14,116 bases of DNA from Treponema sp. (GTDB taxonomy: Bacteria > Spirochaetota > Spirochaetia > Treponematales > Breznakiellaceae), in NCBI GenBank assembly GCA_031268245.1, contig JAIRXN010000130.1:1-14116 (forward strand), written 5' to 3'. A model generated the notes under the pieces. It ran no database searches, was not told where the DNA came from, and saw nothing but the letters and a program-made list of their open reading frames with translations. A program made the position numbers and the translations under genes. Of this stretch, positions 6,516 to 12,172 are shown piece after piece; the first letter of the stretch is position 1; each line of letters opens with the position of its first letter.

Positions 6516-9165
6516 TGTCAACGCTTCCCTTTACTTCAGCTAAAAGTCCTGATGCCGTGGCAATCCGCACCGCATCAGCCCGGTTAAGCGCTCCCAATTT
6601 ATTGTAAATGTTTCGTATCACGCTTTTTACTGTGTTGGGCGAAATGTTCGACGCTTGGGCAATTTCTTCCCGGGTCAAGCCCTGGGAAAGCCCGGTAAGG
6701 ACATCCGATTCCCTCGGAGACAGGGAAACCGCTATGGAACCTGCAGTGCGTTTGGGGGCCGGGGGATTGTATTGTTCAGTCACCGCAAAAAGTTTTTTGG
6801 CGTAGGCCGAAGCGTTATTGCGGATTTTCTCAAGCCTGTCCCGGGGTATGACTGTCGCATTGTCCCTTAACGCGGCGCTTGCCAGGGCCCGCATATCCTT
6901 ACCCAGTTCGGTAAAAGGCAGATAAAGACCATTGGGTTCCGCCAGAGTATATGCCTCCTCTAAAGCCCGGTAAGCCTCCTTCTTGTCGCGGAGCTGATAA
7001 TGGCATACCGATTCCAGGGTCAACATGACAATTTTCCCCATGAGAAAGGCCCAGATACCGTACTTTTTCTCCCGGTATTCCAGCGCCGCAAGGGCTGCGG
7101 GATAATACTTTTCCGTATAATAGTATTTGGCCTTAATGACAATCTCAAGACCGGAATTTACGGAATTAAGATCGCTTCCCTCATAATCCTCCTTGAGCCA
7201 GGGAGCCAGCTTATCCGGACGGCCTATTTGGATATAAAACCATCCGGTAACAATATCGTGGTAGATAAAGCGGTTTAAGAAAAAGGTGAGTTCAAGCTGA
7301 GAGTCCAGTTTTTTGAGGAACTCCGGTATTTCTTCGGTATTCCCTCTGAGGATTGCAAGCCGTAAAAGGTAAAAAAGAGCGCGGTTTTCGATTTCATACT
7401 GTTCCTTTTCACGGGCTTTACGGAGGGACTCGCGGACGCGGGATTCGGCTGACGCAAAATCTCCCTTGAACATGGCCAGTTCTCCCCAGCCAAGATCGTC
7501 CATGCCCCAGGCTGCGCCGTTCATGGAAGCGCTGATACAGGGAACGGATTTTTCAAGGGCGGCAAGGTACCTTTCCGGCTCCCCCTTTTCATCTCCGCTG
7601 CGGATTACGTATGAGCTTAAGGGGGAAACCGATACCGGCGGCCCGGGCTGATACCCACTCTGCAAGGCATGGTCCAGGGCCTTTTCAAAATACGCAGTAA
7701 AACCGTAATCTCTGGTGTAGAGGCTGGTGAATATCCCCACAAATCCCAGATTGCGGTAACAGCCCGCCAGAGTCCGGTGGGCGGCAGGGCTTAGAGGCAA
7801 TCCGCCGGAGTGTTTCAACTCCAGCTTGTTAATGATCTTCCACAGTTCATCAGTTGCTTTATCGAACATTTCCAGGCATATAAGGAACCGGGTATAGGTA
7901 AAAGCAGCCGGGGCTATTTCATCGTATATCCGCGGGGGCGCCCGGTTGAATATCTCCAGAAGCATCCGGGCAATGCTGTTGGGCAGCATCAGGGGAAGGG
8001 TATAGATTATATCTATAAGTTTTACATAATTACCGGCCTTTTCATAATAATTTATGGTGTCCATTTTCTGGTTGTTTTCAGCGCACCATACGGCGGTCTT
8101 TGTCCAGACATCCTGTTTTTCTTCTTCGCTTAATTCGTCCTGTTTGCCGCTCAGGTACTCCATAAAAAGGTGATGTATACGGTAGGTATGGATGTAGGTA
8201 TCAAACTGGATAAAGGAGCCGATAGCTTCCATCTCGGCAATGAGTCCGGGGCTGTCGTTGGCAATTTCCCGCAGCAGTTCCGGGGCCAGATGATCGATCA
8301 GGGACAGTTTAATAAGGAACTTTCGCAGGGAAACTGATATACCCGCTATAATTTCCTGCTCGATAAGCTTGAAGATATTGGAACGCATGGCATGAGGCAC
8401 ATACTCCATTCCTGCCGGAGCGTTTTTAAGGGATAAACCCGCCAGATGTATGGCAAAAGCCCAGCCTTCGGTATCCCGGTAGATACGCGAAGAGACCTGG
8501 GGAGAAATAAAAATATTCTGTATACGAAAGTAGGCATCCATTTCTTCCCGGCTGAACCGCAGTTCGTCCTCGGTAATTTGAGCTAAAAGTCTCTTGGAAA
8601 GAAAGCTCATCAAGTTGATGGAAGGATCGCTGCGGGAAATCAGGATGGACGTGATATTGGGAAAGGGGCTGGTAACGGATCGTTCCAGAAACTTCAGTAC
8701 CGCTTTATTCTGTATTAAATGAAAATCGTCATATACAAAAATATATTTCTTGCCGGGATTAGTTTTTTCCGACGGAACCGCTATGTAGCGCTCAAACTGC
8801 CGTTCTGTTTCGGGGAACCTGGTTCCCGCAAGCCCTGCGGCGGCTTCGGGGTTAACCACCCTAACGGTGGTGATAAAGTTCTCCCAAAAGCGCTCGCCAT
8901 TATTATCCCGTTCGGAAAGCTGTATCCAGGTGATATAGGCGCTATACCTGCGCAGGAAGGAATACACCGAGTGGGTTTTGCCGTACCCCGCTCCGGCTAC
9001 CACCGTTACCAGGGGGTTTCCCACCGCCTTTTCCAGGAGCCTGTCGATCTGCGGCCTCTCCAGGTAGACTTGATTCCCCTGCCCGAAAGATACATTGCTG
9101 TGAAATAATTGGAACTCCGACCGGGCAGCGTCGCTGCGCAGGTCCTCCCTTTGTTCCGACACCAT
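6499..9165 (-). CDS. MalT-like ATP-binding LuxR-family regulator (first of the operon)
   Basis: This 888-aa regulator has the same layout as the third gene but a longer N-terminal leader of about 17 residues. It shows YLERPQ at 34-39, P-loop AGAGYGKTH at 57-65, Walker B-like DDFHLI at 146-151, SRSDPSIN, EDELRFSREE, TEGWAFAIHLAGL, HHLFMEYL and a long helical TPR-like region. The C-terminal LuxR HTH spans about 815-875 (LSPRESDVLTGLSQGLT, TVKSVIRNIYNKLGALNRADA). The start ATG follows GAGGTAAA, a good ribosome site. It is the promoter-proximal gene, with a promoter candidate 92-120 bp upstream of the start. Its 3' end overlaps the next gene by 17 bp. The expected role is ATP-dependent activation of unknown genes in response to a small effector or partner protein. 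The effector cannot be read from the sequence. Confidence 0.93.
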   Translation of the reverse strand: MVSEQREDLRSDAARSEFQLFHSNVSFGQGNQVYLERPQIDRLLEKAVGNPLVTVVAGAGYGKTHSVYSFLRRYSAYITWIQLSERDNNGERFWENFITTVRVVNPEAAAGLAGTRFPETERQFERYIAVPSEKTNPGKKYIFVYDDFHLIQNKAVLKFLERSVTSPFPNITSILISRSDPSINLMSFLSKRLLAQITEDELRFSREEMDAYFRIQNIFISPQVSSRIYRDTEGWAFAIHLAGLSLKNAPAGMEYVPHAMRSNIFKLIEQEIIAGISVSLRKFLIKLSLIDHLAPELLREIANDSPGLIAEMEAIGSFIQFDTYIHTYRIHHLFMEYLSGKQDELSEEEKQDVWTKTAVWCAENNQKMDTINYYEKAGNYVKLIDIIYTLPLMLPNSIARMLLEIFNRAPPRIYDEIAPAAFTYTRFLICLEMFDKATDELWKIINKLELKHSGGLPLSPAAHRTLAGCYRNLGFVGIFTSLYTRDYGFTAYFEKALDHALQSGYQPGPPVSVSPLSSYVIRSGDEKGEPERYLAALEKSVPCISASMNGAAWGMDDLGWGELAMFKGDFASAESRVRESLRKAREKEQYEIENRALFYLLRLAILRGNTEEIPEFLKKLDSQLELTFFLNRFIYHDIVTGWFYIQIGRPDKLAPWLKEDYEGSDLNSVNSGLEIVIKAKYYYTEKYYPAALAALEYREKKYGIWAFLMGKIVMLTLESVCHYQLRDKKEAYRALEEAYTLAEPNGLYLPFTELGKDMRALASAALRDNATVIPRDRLEKIRNNASAYAKKLFAVTEQYNPPAPKRTAGSIAVSLSPRESDVLTGLSQGLTREEIAQASNISPNTVKSVIRNIYNKLGALNRADAVRIATASGLLAEVKGSVDNGTTE
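6524..6532 (-). promoter_or_regulatory. Ribosome binding site of the HTH-less gene, bearing on its start codon
   Basis: The purine run AAAGGGAAG lies inside the 3' end of the upstream gene. From its GGG it is 5 nt to the TTG at 6519-6521 and 11 nt to the ATG at 6513-6515. Other genes here have 4-5 nt between SD and start (for example GGGAG-CATAT-ATG of the GH5 gene), which favours TTG by spacing, while codon preference favours ATG. The two proteins differ by two residues. I annotated the ATG; the choice is open. Confidence 0.45.
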
Positions 9166-9234
9166 TTTACCTCACGCCCGAATGATGAATGAACCAATAT
9201 CACATGCCGCAAAACCCCAAACAGATCCGTTTTC

Positions 9235-9244
9235 CCGAATTCGG
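9235..9244. promoter_or_regulatory. Palindrome in the leader of the regulator operon
   Basis: CCGAATTCGG is a perfect 10-bp palindrome about 6-16 bases downstream of the predicted transcription start on the minus strand. The position would suit a repressor or autoregulation site. A 10-bp palindrome is short and could be chance. Confidence 0.3.
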
Positions 9245-9256
9245 ACACTTTTTACC

Positions 9257-9285
9257 ATGCTATAAAAAAATTACTTCAATGTCAA
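9257..9285 (-). promoter_or_regulatory. Sigma-70 promoter candidate for the three-regulator operon
   Basis: On the minus strand a consensus -35 TTGACA (9280-9285) is followed after exactly 17 bp by TAGCAT (9257-9262), which matches 4 of 6 positions of the -10 consensus. The spacer contains an AT run. The start would fall near 9250, giving a leader of about 85 nt. The box lies in the 146-bp gap after the MBL-fold hydrolase gene, so the operon can be transcribed independently of it. Confidence 0.6.
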
Positions 9286-9311
9286 GGGAAATGCCGGGGC
9301 TTGGAACAAGC

Positions 9312-10172
9312 TCACTTCTCATAGATAAACCGTTCCCCCAGGGCACAGATATGAAAACGTTTCTGCGGGCAGAGTTCATAGAAAAACTCTGTAAAACGGG
9401 CGGGATTTTCGCTGTTGCCGGGCATCATGTCGTAGTGGCTGGGGATCACCAGATCCGTTTCCACGGCCCGGGCCAGCTTGACGGCATCCAGGGCGCCCAT
9501 ATTGCCGACGATACCGGCGGCTGTCCGTTCCCAGTCGGTACCGTTTATGGGGAGCAGGGCAATGTCGATGGGAGAAAGAGCCTTGAGGCTCGAAACAAGC
9601 CGGGGGGTGGCCCAGGTATCTCCCGAATGGAAGAGGCTCAGCCCTCCGCAACGGATCAGGTAGCCCAGGCTGAGGTAGCTGCCTTCCCGGTCTTGCTCAT
9701 AGTCTGAGTGCGCCGCAGCCAGCGGATGAACGCTGATTCTGCCGGGCAGTTCCAGATCTTCCCCCTCGTTGGCTCCGTATATCCGTTCTTTCTCTATACC
9801 GGCGTCTTCCAGGATACGGGAATGAGCCCTGGGGACGATAAAGCAGGTCTTCGAATTTTTCTTTGACAGGGGGAGAATCGTATCGAGGTTAAGGTGGTCA
9901 GAATGGTTATGGGTAGCAAAGTAGTAATCCGGTGAACGGGGGGCATCCGGGCCGAAGGGAGGCGGATAACGGCGCATGCTGGCCCCCCTTTCATCCTGAA
10001 GATCGTTGAGGATCACGTCAATATAGATGGTTTTTCCGCCCATTTTGACAACAAAACCATGCTGCCCCATAAACCAGAGGGCCGCTCTGCCTGCCTCTGT
10101 CCGGGTGGCTTCAATTTCTTCAAGGAGGAGATCCCCGCTTTTATACCAGCGGGACAAGTGATTTTCGGACAT
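9312..10172 (-). CDS. UlaG-like metallo-beta-lactamase-fold hydrolase
   Basis: This 286-aa cytoplasmic protein has the full MBL-fold metal motif set: H88-x-H90-x-D92-H93 in ATHNHSDHLN, H155 in AAAHSDYE, D185 in FHSGDT and H246 in PSHYD. The N-terminal segment (LLEEIEATR, then ALWFMGQHGFVVK) and the overall order resemble UlaG, the L-ascorbate-6-phosphate lactonase, which places it in the UlaG-like branch of the superfamily. Substrate is not determined: lactonase, phosphodiesterase or other hydrolase are all possible. The ATG follows AAGGGAG with good spacing. It has its own promoter candidate with a perfect TATAAT and is divergent from a PTS EIIA gene, which hints at a link to sugar-phosphate metabolism. 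No ascorbate transporter genes are visible. Confidence 0.88.
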   Translation of the reverse strand: MSENHLSRWYKSGDLLLEEIEATRTEAGRAALWFMGQHGFVVKMGGKTIYIDVILNDLQDERGASMRRYPPPFGPDAPRSPDYYFATHNHSDHLNLDTILPLSKKNSKTCFIVPRAHSRILEDAGIEKERIYGANEGEDLELPGRISVHPLAAAHSDYEQDREGSYLSLGYLIRCGGLSLFHSGDTWATPRLVSSLKALSPIDIALLPINGTDWERTAAGIVGNMGALDAVKLARAVETDLVIPSHYDMMPGNSENPARFTEFFYELCPQKRFHICALGERFIYEK

Positions 10173-10226
10173 ACATGCTCCCTTGCCTGTTGGCGAGTTT
10201 TATCGAAACAATTTTGGAACTGGCCT

Positions 10227-10257
10227 ATTATAGACGATTTTATCTAAATATTCTCAA
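10227..10257 (-). promoter_or_regulatory. Sigma-70 promoter candidate for the UlaG-like hydrolase
   Basis: On the minus strand a perfect -10 TATAAT (10227-10232) is preceded by TTGAGA (10252-10257), 5 of 6 to the -35 consensus, with a 19-bp spacer that is slightly long. The transcript would start near 10220 with a leader of about 48 nt carrying the ribosome site. The -35 touches the near-palindrome at 10256-10273. Confidence 0.5.
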
Positions 10258-10273
10258 TATCCGGCCTGATATT
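10256..10273. promoter_or_regulatory. 18-bp near-palindrome between divergent promoters, candidate operator
   Basis: AATATCCGGCCTGATATT reads the same on both strands at 16 of 18 positions, with one mismatched pair (positions 7 and 12). It overlaps the -35 of the leftward hydrolase promoter and ends 10 bp before the -35 of the rightward EIIA promoter. That is where a shared regulator of both genes would bind. The regulator is unknown. Confidence 0.45.
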
Positions 10274-10283
10274 AAAATCCTCA

Positions 10284-10313
10284 TTGACTTTTCGGGTATG
10301 AATGTCATATCTT
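10284..10313 (+). promoter_or_regulatory. Promoter candidate for the PTS EIIA gene
   Basis: TTGACT at 10284-10289 matches the -35 consensus at 5 of 6, with TATCTT at 10308-10313 as the best -10 (18-bp spacer). This would start transcription about at the ATG at 10321. Alternatives such as TTATAT at 10312 have poor spacing. No Shine-Dalgarno sequence lies between promoter and gene. Confidence 0.4.
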
Positions 10314-10320
10314 ATATAGT

Positions 10321-10767
10321 ATGAACCTCAAAACAGTGCTCACCACCGAGACTATCAAGCTAGGCCTAAAAGGCTCAACAAAAGAGGAAATCATCAACGA
10401 ATTGCTGGACATACTCGTCGCGGCGAATAAGATACAGGATCGGCAGGTCGCTTACAATGCCGTGATGGATAGGGAAAACAAGATGTCAACCGGGATGAAG
10501 CATGGTATTGCGATTCCCCACGGGAAAAGCCCAACTATTGGGGATCTGGTTGCCTGTATCGGTATCTCCGAAAAACCGGTAGATTTTGATTCCCTTGACC
10601 ACGAACCCTGCAGGATCTTCATCATGACCCTCTCTCCGGTGGAAAAAACCGGCCCTCACCTCCAGTTTTTGGCGGAAATCAGTCTTCTCTTTAAGAGTTC
10701 CGAAAAACGGCAGGAGATTCTTAGCGCGGCATCCGCAGAAGCCGTTGCGAAAGTTCTTTCACAGTAG
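10321..10767 (+). CDS. PTS EIIA protein, fructose/nitrogen (PtsN-like) type
   Basis: This 148-aa single-domain protein belongs to the PTS EIIA type-2 family and has the usual length and start (MNLKTVLTTETIKLGLK). The phosphorylated histidine is expected at H67 in KHGIAIPHGKSP, with a second conserved His at 61. The C-terminal part (PHLQFLAEISLLFKS) fits the fold. It stands alone: no EIIB, EIIC, HPr or EI gene is present, so a regulatory role like PtsN (EIIA-Ntr) is more likely than sugar transport. The alternative, an EIIA related to UlaC of the ascorbate PTS, is suggested only by the divergent UlaG-like gene, and the HGIAIPHG context fits PtsN better. The start has no upstream ribosome site, so a leaderless mRNA is possible. 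The gene ends 1 bp before a strong hairpin. Confidence 0.88.
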   Translation: MNLKTVLTTETIKLGLKGSTKEEIINELLDILVAANKIQDRQVAYNAVMDRENKMSTGMKHGIAIPHGKSPTIGDLVACIGISEKPVDFDSLDHEPCRIFIMTLSPVEKTGPHLQFLAEISLLFKSSEKRQEILSAASAEAVAKVLSQ

Positions 10768-10768
10768 G

Positions 10769-10798
10769 GTTCTTTCAAAACTGAAGTTTTGAAAGAAC
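10769..10798. repeat. Perfect 14-bp-arm hairpin between convergent genes, repeat copy A
   Basis: GTTCTTTCAAAACT and AGTTTTGAAAGAAC are exact inverse complements separated by GA. The hairpin fills most of the 37-bp gap between the convergent ends of the EIIA and HEAT-repeat genes. Its position would suit a bidirectional terminator, but neither strand shows a T-run after the stem. The core CAAAACTTCAGTTTT (minus-strand reading) recurs at 12090-12104, so it also behaves like a dispersed repeat element. Confidence 0.7.
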
Positions 10799-10804
10799 GG
10801 CCAT

Positions 10805-12043
10805 TTAGGGAAGTTTCCTCAGCGACTGGCGGGACAGATTCTGAATCCAGCCTTCCCAGTCTGCCGAAATCACCCCGTTGAGGGCTACCCTGGAACTGGA
10901 TTTCCCCACATTGCCCAATGCGACGATCACCACCCTGGTACGGGCATAATCATCGTTTACCGGGTTTCTGACCAGGTTGTTATCCTTTCTCTTGGTGTTG
11001 AGAAGAGTCAGGAAGGACTCCAGAAGCCGGGCGGAATCATCACTCCCGAGCTTTACCAATGCATTTATGGCGCCGCCCCTGGTTATGCCGCTGGAACGGG
11101 TTTCTCCATTGCCGATCTGTTCATCCGGAAAGATCCCTTCCTTGAAGGACTTTTCCAGCAGGGGATAAACCGCCGGATCGGCGGTACCGTATTTGGCAAT
11201 CATGTTGATCGCCAGGAGCCGCAGGGAGGCGAGATCCCGCCTGTCTCTGGGACTCTGGGACTGATATTTCCAGCCTTCATTGAGGGCCGCTACGGAAACC
11301 GTGGATTTTGAATCATCCGGAATCTCCTGAGCCTCTTCAATCACCTGAAGGGCCTGGAGTTTTGATGCATAGGGATATCCGGGCATCTGAATAACGGACA
11401 GAAGCGGGCCTGAGGAATCCCCTTCGAGCCTCAATCTGGTAAGCGCTGTTTCGGCCCTTCTCTTGATGTCGCCCCTGTACCAGCCTTTGGAGGCAAAATA
11501 CACAGGGAGATAGCCAACAGAATCACCATAGGATTCCAGGGCAATGATGGCGCCCAGAGCTGTGGTGGACTCTTCATCCCCATCCGCCACGTGGGGCTGG
11601 AAATTGAGATCCTGGAGAAGCTGGGCAATCTTGGGAAGAGCTTCGGCGTCGCCAATCAGCCCCAGGGCTTCAATAAGATTCCGTTTGACCTGCCCGCTTT
11701 TGTACATCTCCTGGGCCCGCCAGAGATCGGAGCCGGCGGCTTCATTTTTACCCTGCCCCAACTGCCGGGCCAGGACAATGGCCATCTCGTCCGCCGCATG
11801 GAGTTCCGTAGCCCCGGAAATGTTCTGATACCTGCGTACCAGGTCTCCGAAGGCATAAAGATAGAATTCCTGGGCATCGGGAAGACGGGATTCCACCACA
11901 CTATTCACCACATTAAGCTGCATAACCGTCGTTCTGGCAGTCCTGAACTGATCGGTATACACATCAAGCTCAGGAGAAGCCGCATAGAGAGCTGCCGACA
12001 AAAAAACGGCAAGGACAAATACCACAAAAATAAGCTTTTTCAT
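10805..12043 (-). CDS. Exported HEAT-repeat protein
   Basis: This 412-aa protein starts at the ATG preceded by AAAGGAAGGATCT, a clear ribosome site. The frame stays open far upstream, antisense to the GH5 gene, but that extension is not real. Residues 1-22 are a signal peptide: two lysines, a hydrophobic core (LIFVVFVLAVFLSAAL) and a likely signal peptidase I site at A21 or A22. No lipobox cysteine is present. The mature part is built of helical hairpins of HEAT type, for example at about 118-145, 158-182, 320-347 and 368-392 (LIEALGLIGD, AIIALESYGD, AINALVKLGS, VIVALGNVG). It is probably a periplasmic scaffold or binding protein. No enzymatic motif is seen and partners are unknown. Both ends of the gene abut copies of a shared hairpin repeat. 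Confidence 0.85.
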   Translation of the reverse strand: MKKLIFVVFVLAVFLSAALYAASPELDVYTDQFRTARTTVMQLNVVNSVVESRLPDAQEFYLYAFGDLVRRYQNISGATELHAADEMAIVLARQLGQGKNEAAGSDLWRAQEMYKSGQVKRNLIEALGLIGDAEALPKIAQLLQDLNFQPHVADGDEESTTALGAIIALESYGDSVGYLPVYFASKGWYRGDIKRRAETALTRLRLEGDSSGPLLSVIQMPGYPYASKLQALQVIEEAQEIPDDSKSTVSVAALNEGWKYQSQSPRDRRDLASLRLLAINMIAKYGTADPAVYPLLEKSFKEGIFPDEQIGNGETRSSGITRGGAINALVKLGSDDSARLLESFLTLLNTKRKDNNLVRNPVNDDYARTRVVIVALGNVGKSSSRVALNGVISADWEGWIQNLSRQSLRKLP

Positions 12044-12086
12044 AGATCCTTCCTTTCTGGTAAAGAAGTAATATACAATAAGGCTA

Positions 12087-12109
12087 TTCCAAAACTTCAG
12101 TTTTTGGAA
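12087..12109. repeat. Hairpin between divergent genes, repeat copy B
   Basis: TTCCAAAACT and AGTTTTTGGAA form a 10-bp stem with one extra T and a TC centre. It lies between the starts of the HEAT-repeat and GH5 genes, so it cannot be a terminator for either. The core CAAAACTTCAGTTTT (12090-12104) is identical to the minus-strand reading of the hairpin at 10769-10798, while the outer stem bases differ. It may affect transcription of one or both genes or simply be a mobile hairpin element. Confidence 0.6.
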
Positions 12110-12172
12110 CAATCTCACTTCATGATAATACAAACAGGCATATTTAAGCAATGATAAAACAAGGGAGCATAT

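Noticed and set aside
10769..10798. Calling the hairpin a standard rho-independent terminator
   Set aside because: The stem is AT-rich and no T-run follows on either strand, and a sister hairpin lies between divergent promoters. A termination role is possible but not shown.
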